From: Glandiceps talaboti
Taxonomy: Eukaryota; Hemichordata; Enteropneusta; Spengelidae
DNA length: 17,500 bases
Assembly (NCBI RefSeq): GCF_964340395.1
Contig: NC_135565.1
Span: forward strand, 9,099,242-9,116,741
Direction of reading: 5' to 3'
Position numbers and translations under genes: made by a program. Shown here piece by piece: positions 9,635 to 17,500 of this stretch (positions are counted from its first letter, which is position 1; each line of letters opens with the position of its first letter). The notes beneath the pieces are model-generated. The model was not told where the DNA came from and did not search any database. It saw only the letters and a list, made by a program, of their open reading frames with translations.

Positions 9635-11196
9635 GGTGCGTAATTTGTTCAAATATCATTAATTTGTAATTCTAATATAATGTTTATAGTGTAAAAAACC
9701 AGGTCTGCAATGTAAAGACCCACAAACATAATGCCACAAGCTACAAATTGTAATAGTATCTGTTTGCAATGACTTTAAGTTAGCAGACTGTCAGATGCAC
9801 TGGCTTGCATAAATGTTTACGTCAATTATAATGCACAGAATGAGATATACACTATTTCCTCAAACATCTCATTCAAAGGAAGGGACCTAAATTTGAATGG
9901 TTGATATTTCCGCTTTTCGTATCCTTATCTAACATATATTACATTCATTTTTCAAATTGAGCTACCAAAATAACAGTTTTAACCCTGGCCGTTATTGGTC
10001 GAATGACGGGAATACAGGACATTGACATGTTGTGATTAGTAAAGTGTGAAAATAACCTCGTTAATATTGTTGTGTCACAGAATGGATCAATGACAGTATA
10101 TGGTGTTAGTGTATACGATTAGTCAGTATTTCGCTGACGATCCAATTCAATTTAATTATTACCGATGACTTCATTCTTTACTTTTATCCAATCAGATAGA
10201 AGACACTATGACATCATTATTTAATAATAGAAAAACCTGTAGTGTGGATATTTTCGAAAGGTTTAAACAATAAAGGCCAGAAGGAAAAAATGAACAATGC
10301 TTGTTCGGAGAGGTAAATGGCGAACAATAAATCTATGTCTGTTGAGCTATTGCCGTGTGCTCATGTGATCAGATACAATAGAGACTCAGCAGTTTGCAAC
10401 ATTCCATCTTGGTCGTTTATTTTATCTTCAGTGACCTCTGTCACTACATTCATATCATTGCTATCTTCTTTACTCAACTTATGCAGAACTTCAATCATCT
10501 TGTCATCAATTCCATTGAAATATAATGTCTATATCAGTAATTTCAACATAACCTTTATGTTGTATGCCTATTCTATAGTATTATACTTTGAGAATATAGT
10601 GTCTTTTGAAAGTACGAGACGAGTGTCTCCAGATTAGAGGCAGGGCGGGGGAAGGGTCTGTGTGGTTTTTTTATTTGTCAGTGGGGTTAGTCTCTTTCGT
10701 TAAAACAATTCCAGGGGGACAAGCACACAAAAAGTCGCTGGCTACCCAGGTCCGAAAAACTGATCGCACCCTTAATTCTTCCCAGAACATACTTCATTTG
10801 TGAATTAAGGTATTATTCATATACCAAAACAATGGCAAAACCACTCACATATTGACATCTAGACTGCCAACATGATTGACCCACATGCCGACGCATTTTC
10901 TCCTAGCAATGTCAGGCCTGCAAATCCACACCCATCAACAACGGAAATGGGAAGACCATGCACTTTACTCTCTTTAGTAATTAATGCATTATATGAGACA
11001 ATTGTTATGACTGTTTGTAAAAATTTAAGTGTGGACATAATTGATATTTGCGAATTAGGTTATTTTACTATTTTAGGTAACTTGTAAGACATTTTGTAGG
11101 AAATATTCATATATAAAAGCATTAAATATCCTTAATCAAATAAATTGACAATAAAACGTAATCTATACGAAACATTCCAATCTGTAAATAACTTAC

Positions 11197-11502
11197 TTTT
11201 TGATGTTGTACAAAACGCACCGACAGGATGTTTAGACGAAACAGAGGATTCATGGCTATATTCGTAGACATAACCTCTCTTTTGATAAATACTGGAATCA
11301 CCAGGTCGACTCCAAACAAAAACTGATATCTTGACAATTTTGTCATCTGTCCAGAACCATAGATAGCCCTCTACGGCGATACCGTGATATGCTATTACAT
11401 CCAGTACTCCCCAGGCAGTCGCTAATGTACCATTGTAGTGATTACATGCCTGATTTGCTTCAGTGTGTGACTCAAAACTTCCTTTTATCGCAAATGGGAT
11501 AA
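11197..11502 (-). CDS. Exon: Link-like (hyaluronan-binding-fold) domain lacking one disulfide
   Basis: Single 306-nt (102-codon) exon, phase 1-1. The acceptor is CCCTTCATGTTCCAG (ends 11503) and the donor is AAAA|GTAAGT (11196-11191). The translation follows the Link module seen in TSG-6 and link proteins: EANQACNHYNGTLAT (first Cys and the G-x-LAT motif), HGIAVEGYLWFWTDDKIVKI (the G-W-L-x-D-G-x-V-x-Y-P-I region), VWSRPGDSS, RGYVYEY (the G-V-R-x-Y-G region) and PVGAFC (the closing [DG]-A-[YF]-C). Length fits the usual ~95 residues. Only the first and last cysteines remain; the two middle cysteines, which pair with each other in Link modules, are both absent. Link modules bind hyaluronan or other matrix glycans. 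Whether this divergent copy does is not known. A C-type-lectin-like domain, the related fold, is the main alternative. Confidence 0.65.
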
Positions 11503-12284
11503 CTGGAACATGAAGGGTAAAATGTCTTATTAATGTATACGATTTAGTGAAAATGAAGAAAATAAATTGAAATAGAATAAAAAAATAAAAACCTTTAACT
11601 GTTCAGAGTTTCTAGTTAGAATACATTTACCTCCCCAGGCAACATCTATTGAAAATTAGGGAATCCGATTGCGAATATTTTGCTTAAATATCTCTGACCC
11701 AATCAAATACAGCTGTCAGTTGCGTTCAACCTGACATATGTGTGGTGTAATGTGTTTTTTATAACGAAAGGAAAAATAGGAATGTTTGCTTGGGGTTTTG
11801 GGAAGTCTGTTTGAATGTAGACATTTCATAGAAATATGGTCTACTTTCATTAACTCTTGCTTCTGTCTGTCAACTGACATTTCAACATTTCAACCCAACC
11901 CCAGGGTGAGTTTTCTACAAATTCGATGAATATTAGCCTGTATCACTCAGGTGTGTCTCAGTCACAATGCGAATCCGAATGTATGGGACTCCTGGAGTAG
12001 TGAATGGAAAAGTAAAGGACGATTACTCATAGTGAGCCAAAACATGCCATGTTGCAGGGTCTGGGTGATTCTTGGGATAGCCTGTGGACAGACCGACAGA
12101 CTTGACAGTTGCACAGGGACGTTATAAGGACCGTTATAAATACCCCTGCCATATAGTCCCAAACCTGAATTGGCGTTTTGATGAAATCTTTGGATACGTT
12201 TATGCGTGAATCCGCCTGCTTAAAAAGAAAGTCATTGGGAGTTATTCCCAAGCACAAAAAATATAGGGAAACGAATATGCATAC
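11503..12284. other. 782-bp intron between the EGF and Link-like exons
   Basis: Flanked by clean GT (12284-12283) and AG (11504-11503). It holds an open stretch on the minus strand at about 11964-12230 without a recognisable domain or good donor, so I treat it as intronic. Confidence 0.6.
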
Positions 12285-12407
12285 CTTTTTCACATTTCGT
12301 GCCACCAAAGCCAATCGGGCAAATGCAGAAAAAGCTATCTAGAACTGTGAAACATGTTCCATCGTTTTGGCATGTGTGGTATGTGCAAATATCAGTAGCT
12401 GGGAAAT
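12285..12407 (-). CDS. Exon: EGF-like domain
   Basis: A 123-nt (41-codon) phase 1-1 exon. It lies between acceptor TTCTGTTTGCAG (ends 12408) and donor AAAAAG|GTATGC (12284-12279). The six EGF cysteines are present in order: DICTYHTCQNDGTC, then SFFCICPIGFGGTKCE. The CxCPxGFxGxxC ending is textbook. There is no calcium-binding D-x-[DN]-E-C entry motif, and the beta-hydroxylation consensus fails (Thr at the Asp/Asn position), so this is a plain structural EGF module. It sits between the kringle and Link-like exons with matching phases, as expected of an extracellular adhesion or matrix protein. EGF modules usually act as spacers or protein-protein contacts; no partner can be inferred. Confidence 0.9.
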
Positions 12408-12862
12408 CTGCAAACAGAAGAAAACATAAGATGAATAATGAAATGATATGTTGATCTTAGAATGTTAGGAATGTTATGTGTGTAATGTAATTACGTGTAT
12501 TACCCCCTTCATTGCTGTTTTCTCTGCAAAGCCACAGCTATTTGGACGTTTAAAGTTTTGAATAGTATCGGCCATAGAAAAGTAAACCATGCAATAACCA
12601 GTTTCATAAAACGGCATTTCTCTCAAGAGCCATTGAGGTAAAATAACAAAAACAGATTATATACAGAAAAGAGTCGACAATCGCTACTAAATATCATAAT
12701 TTATTTACAAAAATATTACTCATCAACTTTATTTTCTGATGACTTCACCACAAAAATAATGTTTGCAAATTTGAGTGATCGTTACAAGTCTAATCAGTAT
12801 TCAGTCATTTCATACACAGACATGATATATGCACACACACACACACATATTATTTTAGAACA

Positions 12863-12892
12863 CCCCCCCCCCCCCCCACCACCACCACCACC
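12863..12892. repeat. Poly-C followed by (ACC)n
   Basis: Fifteen C residues (12863-12877) pass straight into five ACC units (12878-12892). A 14-bp AC tract lies just upstream. Confidence 0.95.
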
Positions 12893-13721
12893 ATAGATAA
12901 TCCATTTACCATAGTCCCTCTTCAATTTACCCATGTTTCCCGGCCTTTAAAACACAGGACATATTTGATGATTTTCAGATAATTTAGTACATGCATTGGT
13001 GGTAAAGAAGTGCATGTGTCCTTTAAAGTTTATTGACTTAGCTTATAATCGTAATGATTCATTTGCGTAAATAAATTATGTTTCCATATTTAGACAATAT
13101 CTTACATAGGCAAGGCCAAATTCATATCGTTTTATATAAATAGAGTACCAGTTAGGGGTACATCATGCATGATAGCAAAAACTCAAGAAAATTTGCATTT
13201 CAACAATGTGTGTAGAAACAAAAATCTATAGCTTTCCCTACAGTAGGCATTCCGTGTACATCTATCTGGTGTTTGTTTGAAGATGACAATGCTGAGTACC
13301 CATTGAATGTACAGATTCCCAATATTTACTTAATAATCATGCGCTTACAGAGATATTAATTGTTTACGTTCTCCCAGGAATGTGAGAAAGTTGCATAGGG
13401 CAATTTTGCCTATTATCTGCCAGTTAGCTGATTGGCATGTATAACGTTTTACAAGTCTATCATCATAATATTTAGTGAGGTATACGTAGGCACTGTAAGG
13501 ATGTTTAGTATGCTTACATATGCTCTATGTGTTCTGTGGAGCAAACGTATAAAAGCCCTGCATTAGTTATAAATGCTGCTGATCAGAACGCTGTTTTATC
13601 AATGGAGGTAAATTTAAACTGGCTTTGAAGGTGTCAAAAGTTTTCTCCTTATCACATTATCAAATTGATGTTCATAGATGCAAAAACAATAGCATGTTTC
13701 TGTCATATAGATCACGTTATG

Positions 13722-13837
13722 TTCTTATCTGTTTGTTTCTTATTTGGTGACATGACAACCTCCAACAGACATAAACACGTTGACAAAGGCATAGCGTGAA
13801 TCTATATCAGAGACACATGATGTAAATGTTTGTATTA
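13722..13837. repeat. Internal direct repeat, copy 1
   Basis: Collinear with 13980-14095 at a constant 258-bp offset: TATTTGG, CATGAC, ACCT-C--ACA, CATTAACA/CATAAACA, TGACAAAG, GGCAT, TCAGAG-CACA and TATGTTTGTA-like text shared. Confidence 0.75.
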
Positions 13838-13979
13838 AAAACCCTTTGAACACTGTTCGACTGTAAATATCCGCGAGATTACGCTATTTACAACAAGACA
13901 ATGTAACTCATAGTTTAAGACATTGCCGAGGGGCCAGCTATCAGATATGATTAAGCTAGGGAGCCATACACCCATTCTG

Positions 13980-14095
13980 TTTTATCCGTTTCTTTATTAT
14001 TTGGCTATATGACTACCTTCTACAAACATTAACATGATGACAAAGATCTGGCATGACCCTACCTCAGAGGCACACAATGTATATGTTTGTAGTAA
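13980..14095. repeat. Internal direct repeat, copy 2
   Basis: Partner of 13722-13837 within the fold-back element. Confidence 0.75.
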
Positions 14096-14283
14096 TGTAT
14101 GTCTGTCGTCTATCTCAATTTCATAGTGCGATAAGGATAACACTTTTCAGCGCCTACAATGTCAGCTTTAATCGTCTACTACTGATAAAACAACATTCTG
14201 ATCAGCATTTCTAGACAACTGATGCAACGGTTATAACATATTCCCATCGAAGTCATGATTTTGTTGATCAAAACATAACTCAC

Positions 14284-14535
14284 CACAGTTACCCTTTAAT
14301 CCGATGTCACAGGTCATGGTACGTCCGTGAATGTCTGGACAAAACACACCCATTGATTTTACACCATCAGTCTTCAAGCAACGGCAGAAATTATCAGCCA
14401 GACCAAAAAACGGTGTATAGAACGCATCACTTATAAATGTCGACCAAGGAAGACAGGGTATACCATTTGCAGATTGTTGTATTTTACCACGATAATCGCC
14501 CCCATTGTCATTCCAGTAGCATTCACCTATACCTC
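14284..14535 (-). CDS. Exon: kringle domain, divergent
   Basis: A 252-nt (84-codon) phase 1-1 exon. The acceptor is TTATTAATCTGTAG (ends 14536) and the donor is CTGTG|GTGAGT (14283-14278). The protein holds a full kringle of 79 residues from first to last Cys, the normal family length: GECYWNDNGGDYRGK (C-Y-x-x-N-G-x-x-Y-R-G), SANGIPCLPW (the x-G-x-x-C-x-x-W box), GLADNFCR (G-L-x-x-N-x-C-R), GVFC in place of the usual [PR]-W-C-[FY], and TCDIGLKGNC at the end. Two of the three conserved tryptophans are lost, and the Asp-x-Asp/Trp lysine-binding site is not seen, so ligand binding as in plasminogen is unlikely. NFCRC carries a seventh cysteine where families have Asn, leaving an odd number. Kringles in secreted proteins mediate protein or phospholipid contacts; this one is probably a structural or divergent binding module. 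Confidence 0.87.
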
Positions 14536-16189
14536 CTACAGATTAATAAGGAAACCCCACAAGTAACCAGTGACACCTACCGCCCTCTATATTCTCAGTT
14601 CGAGTTATTGCTTTTAGACAGACACAACAGAAGGTCACTCGCCTACAAGAACATTGTAACAGCCTTAATGGCGCCTATAATTAAATTATAAGTAATTTCA
14701 TCGACATCGCCCTCTATTAATGACCGGAGTTATTCATGAATTAAAACAATTCTACCCAAAATTTGTATTTGACCAGTTGTTGATATCACAAAGTGTTTGT
14801 AGTCACAGAATAAAGTAGTCCAACATTATATTTTGATATTGAAACTCAGCTTGTCTTTTTTGTCCCATGAATCAGTACTGTGGGAAACGTTACCTCACCG
14901 CATGTAATGAAAGGTGTCCTGATGCACCTAAATATAGTTACATGGTTCTCATTGATTTTTGTCTCTATAGTGTGACATTCCGTACTTCGTATAGGATCGG
15001 TTTGTTATTGATTTAGTTTTGATATGAATAGATTATGTATACAGTATTACCATTTGCGTTACGAACTAACACAAGGTAAAGAGATCCTCGCCAGCGTTTA
15101 TTTAGAGTGGCAACGACAAGGCCCACAAGGTTGTGTAATTTCATTATTTGTTTTTCATTACCGTCTAGAAATTATTTTGCTTGATAATTATCCAGCTCAG
15201 AGTGTTTCTAAGTACGAAACACCAATTTGTGTCCATGTTAATGCCATGCTGAATCATGCCAACTCAAGTTTGACCTGTAAGTTTGTTCTAAATTCGCATA
15301 TGTTATGTTTGGTACTTTAGACAATGTATCCGTATACAATTCAATCTCAAGTTATATGTACAGGACTAAGATACCAGTGTTGATAGTACACATCATTTTC
15401 AGGGTATAGCAAACCACATTCATTTCATAACGTGTCGATCGGACACATTTTATCTAATTGTGAGGTTTGACGTTTTCATGTAAGCTTTCTTGTTTATTTT
15501 ACCACGTGTAACGATGTATCCATATACAGTGGAGTACACATATAATGTGTAATCACAGAGTACACAATCTAAACATGGACTTGCCATCTGGATCTGTAAA
15601 TGTGCCATGTTACTAATGTTATTGAAATTAGTTGATACTGCTGAAGTAACATGTCGAGCAAACGACGCCAGTGTATAGTAAGAAGAAATAAGATCTGCAG
15701 CCAGGTATTAACTCAAAGAGAGAAGTAACTAACACTCTTTGGTACATAACAAAACCGAAAGTCTTTGCATTGACGGCTGTGTATTTCTCGACAATACGTT
15801 AATCATTACATTAGATATGTAATGGTGAATCTGATTGCTGGATAGACATTGTTAACGTTATTCGTTTATCTTCTTTGTCATTGGCGTTTATTTTCTCATC
15901 ACAAGCCCACCTTATGTGAAGTGAATATGCATCCTACTTGGTTCTCTGTGTTTGCTGCAAGTCAATGGCCATGTCCAATTAGTGTTTATTTTTTATGTGA
16001 AATGTGGAAATGACTTTATCGACACCAGAAACTAATCCTGCTCCTGTTAATTTTGAAATAATGAAACAAATTTGGTTTCACCATCTTGTTCATTGGGAAA
16101 TCAGAATTCTTCGGTGGCCATATTGGATTCCCAAATAGATGTGTATGAACACACTGCCTAAATATTGCTAGATTTTATAAAATACTTAC
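14536..16189. other. 1,654-bp intron between the lectin-like and kringle exons
   Basis: Flanked by a GT donor at 16189-16188 and AG acceptor at 14537-14536. No exon or RNA gene seen. Its 5' end (15980-16110) carries one copy of a repeat whose partner lies on the other side of the lectin-like exon. Confidence 0.55.
15980..16110. repeat. Intron repeat flanking the lectin-like exon, copy 1
   Basis: Shares GGAAATGACTTTA, ACACCAG, CTAATC, GTTAATTTTGAAATAAT, TTGG-TTCACCAT and GGGAAAT with 16760-16915. It lies on the downstream side (minus strand) of exon 16432-16190. Confidence 0.8.
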
Positions 16190-16432
16190 CATATGTTGTA
16201 AACACCTCTATTTCTTTGATAATAATATTCTTGAACAGGTAAGGTACAACCATTTCAATCTGACTAGACAGATAATCCAGCCCACAGTACTTTTGAATCC
16301 AGACAGTTTTGTCAGCATTATGCGTAACTTGAGTAGTCTCCCCCTTTACAATGTCACCACAAAACAATAGCCGGCCCTCAGCAGAGTAAAGTCTTGGCAG
16401 ATATATAAATTGTGCATCTTCAAGTGAAGGCA
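16190..16432 (-). CDS. Exon: C-terminal half of an F-type-lectin (fucolectin)-like domain
   Basis: A 243-nt (81-codon) phase 1-1 exon. It lies between an acceptor at 16434-16433 (CTGGATACTCAG after a weak pyrimidine run) and donor ATATG|GTAAGT (16189-16184). An alternative acceptor a few codons downstream (CACTTGAAG) would keep the phase. The translation follows the second half of fucolectin/tachylectin-4 type domains: LLFCGDIVKG (the [VF]-C-G-x-[IV] strand), QKYCGLDYLSSQIEMVVP (x-C-x-G-x-x-x-[QRS]-[VI]-x-[VI]), then NIIIKEIEVFTTY, the closing L-x-x-x-E-[VI]-E-V-[FY] strand. The first half, which holds the ligand loops, must be on an exon upstream of position 17500. F-type lectins bind fucosylated glycans in animal innate recognition and adhesion; the binding residues cannot be judged here. 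It splices in phase to the kringle exon. An ordinary discoidin domain is the alternative. Confidence 0.68.
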
Positions 16433-16614
16433 CTGAGTATCCAGCAGTCATATGTTGAGGGCAGTGGAGAATTATAAAAGAAATTGGGGAAAAAGTATGC
16501 TATTGTTATTGTTGTCCAACAGTAATTATACATTAAGTTAAATGGATAAAATTATAGCACATTGTTTTCATAAACCCTTCAGCTATTGACTGAGATCGCA
16601 GCATGTGGTATGGA

Positions 16615-16633
16615 ATATTAACCCGCAGAGACT
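16615..16633. repeat. 19-bp exact direct repeat, copy 1
   Basis: ATATTAACCCGCAGAGACT, repeated exactly at 16950-16968 and followed in both by ACATAT after three or four bases. Confidence 0.85.
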
Positions 16634-16759
16634 GACATATAGGGGCACCAGTCGCGTTCTATTTTTTGCTTGATTCAGTGTTCATGTATCTCAGTCAACA
16701 AAGTACGAATAGGGCATTAGGAAGGCTTTATAAAAGTATTTATACTCAGATGTTTCTTA

Positions 16760-16915
16760 CTATATTTATTTTTGGATAAAAAAAACAAAAATGGAAATGA
16801 CTTTAACAACACCAGGACCTAATCTTGTTAATTTTGAAAATTATTTTGAAAAGTTAATTTTGAAATAATAACAGAAATTTGGGTTCACCATATTGTCGAC
16901 AGGGAAATAAGCAAT
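16760..16915. repeat. Intron repeat flanking the lectin-like exon, copy 2
   Basis: Direct-orientation partner of 15980-16110. It has an internal ~27-bp duplication, so GTTAATTTTGAA occurs twice (about 16828 and 16853). Confidence 0.8.
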
Positions 16916-16949
16916 TTTGTTTTCTTCTATTTATTTCTTACATTATTCG

Positions 16950-16968
16950 ATATTAACCCGCAGAGACT
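16950..16968. repeat. 19-bp exact direct repeat, copy 2
   Basis: Partner of 16615-16633, 335 bp away. Confidence 0.85.
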
Positions 16969-17500
16969 TTTACATATTGGTAAAATCTCAAACTTTTGCT
17001 TGCAAGGCATGTTTTTGGGATCAGCACCATCCACTCTAGTACATTTGCATTCTGGCTCATAAATGCTTACAAGCCCATTTCCAGCGACCTTTTTCTGAAT
17101 CTGAACCAGACTAACAAACCGTTTTTCCTTCACATACTTTCATCAGCAGGAATTAAAGTAGGTGATAAAAACAGACATTTATATTCATACTGTAATGACT
17201 CAAGGGACTTTTTTCGAATACCAACTACTACTTATCGTTGGATCTGTAGCCAGATTCGAAATTTAAGCAATTCTTGAACACGGATACAACACACAAACGA
17301 CAATTTGTTATGCGTGGAATGTATGCGCAGTAGTGAAAATGATGTCCGCTGCAAGTGACAAGGCAATATCAAAGCAGACCTTGCAACTTCGCAGTTCGCC
17401 GCTCATGTCATACAACATTTTTAGCATATCACGTGTCTCCACTTCAGCCAATGACAGTGTTGTACAACCAACATTTGTAATAATTGCCGAAATTTGTAAT

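Larger units (their letters stand above)
5476..11196. other. Intron of about 5.7 kb
   Basis: No exon identified with confidence. It must hold at least one unseen exon if the second lectin-like domain is complete. Repeats cluster at 7860-9450. The stretches 5700-7080, 7130-7860 and 9640-11190 show no recognised gene, only scattered short open frames of random appearance. Confidence 0.4.
13571..14210. mobile_element. Fold-back (long terminal inverted repeat) non-autonomous element
   Basis: Left arm 13571-13679 and right arm 14107-14210 are inverted copies at roughly 75% by eye: TGATCAGAACGCTGTTTTATC against reverse-complement TGATCAGAATGTTGTTTTAT, then CTCCTTATCACATTAT against ATCCTTATCGCACTAT. 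Inside lies a direct duplication (13722-13837 and 13980-14095). No transposase frame. Class is unknown. Confidence 0.7.
12408..14283. other. 1,876-bp intron between the kringle and EGF exons
   Basis: Contains a short AC tract (about 12833-12846), poly-C followed by ACC repeats (12863-12892) and the fold-back element at 13571-14210. The stretch 12900-13560 is AT-rich and shows nothing recognisable. Confidence 0.6.
16433..17500. other. Intron segment upstream of the lectin-like exon
   Basis: Holds the second copy of the intron repeat (16760-16915) and a 19-bp exact direct repeat (16615-16633 and 16950-16968). A cysteine-containing open stretch on the minus strand at 16927-17133 has no matching domain and the wrong phase to join the next exon, so it is not called. 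Confidence 0.45.

Noticed and set aside
10838-10896. Short minus-strand stretch with acceptor ATTTGCAG and donor GTGAGT and a faintly lectin-like start (PDIARRKC)
   Set aside because: Entry phase 2 cannot follow the phase-1 end of the Link-like exon, and the match is too short to separate from chance.
11964-12230. Minus-strand open stretch between the EGF and Link-like exons, after a good acceptor (TTTCTTTTTAAGCAG)
   Set aside because: No donor of good quality in frame before the stop, no recognisable domain, and the flanking exons already join in phase.
14437-14691. Plus-strand open frame over the kringle exon
   Set aside because: Antisense shadow of the kringle-coding strand; it has no domain of its own.
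16927-17133. Minus-strand open stretch with five cysteines and VDG, considered as the first half of the lectin-like domain
   Set aside because: Its donor would leave phase 0 while the next exon needs phase 1, and the cysteine pattern does not fit the family.

Overview
The window looks like animal nuclear DNA, most plausibly from a marine invertebrate. It is AT-rich, has no long open frame, and carries short exons bounded by GT..AG splice sites in introns of about 0.8 to 6 kb. Simple repeats and decayed interspersed repeats are common. The domains read from the exons (F-type-lectin-like, kringle, EGF, Link-like, discoidin-like) co-occur in deuterostomes and some other invertebrates. I cannot name the species. 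There are no bacterial-type genes and I recognised no tRNA, rRNA or CRISPR array.

The main content is the middle part of one minus-strand gene for a large extracellular mosaic protein; both ends lie outside the window. In transcript order the exons are: 16432-16190 (C-terminal half of an F-type-lectin/fucolectin-like domain), 14535-14284 (kringle), 12407-12285 (EGF-like), 11502-11197 (Link-like, hyaluronan-binding fold), a tentative exon 5475-5327 (body of a second lectin-like domain), and 576-239 (end of that domain running into a discoidin/F5-8C-like domain). The first four exons are each a multiple of three and phase 1-1, the classic signature of exon shuffling. The phases of the last two also join correctly. 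The predicted product would be secreted or cell-surface, with several carbohydrate- or matrix-binding modules. No start codon, signal peptide, stop codon or promoter of the gene is visible.

The introns hold the other structure. 0.6-4.3 kb has old repeat families and a 113-bp (AT)n tract. 4.27-5.15 kb has a decayed ~36-bp tandem repeat followed by a possible piggyBac-type MITE. 3.06-3.7, 7.9-8.3 and 9.1-9.3 kb hold copies of a ~333-bp repeat that carries RFX X-box-like palindromes; one copy is broken by an ~810-bp insertion that starts with a 63-bp-arm hairpin. 9.31-9.45 kb is a TTA/TTG/ATG compound microsatellite. 13.57-14.21 kb is a fold-back element with ~105-bp arms and an internal direct duplication. 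Two direct repeats lie on either side of the first lectin-like exon.
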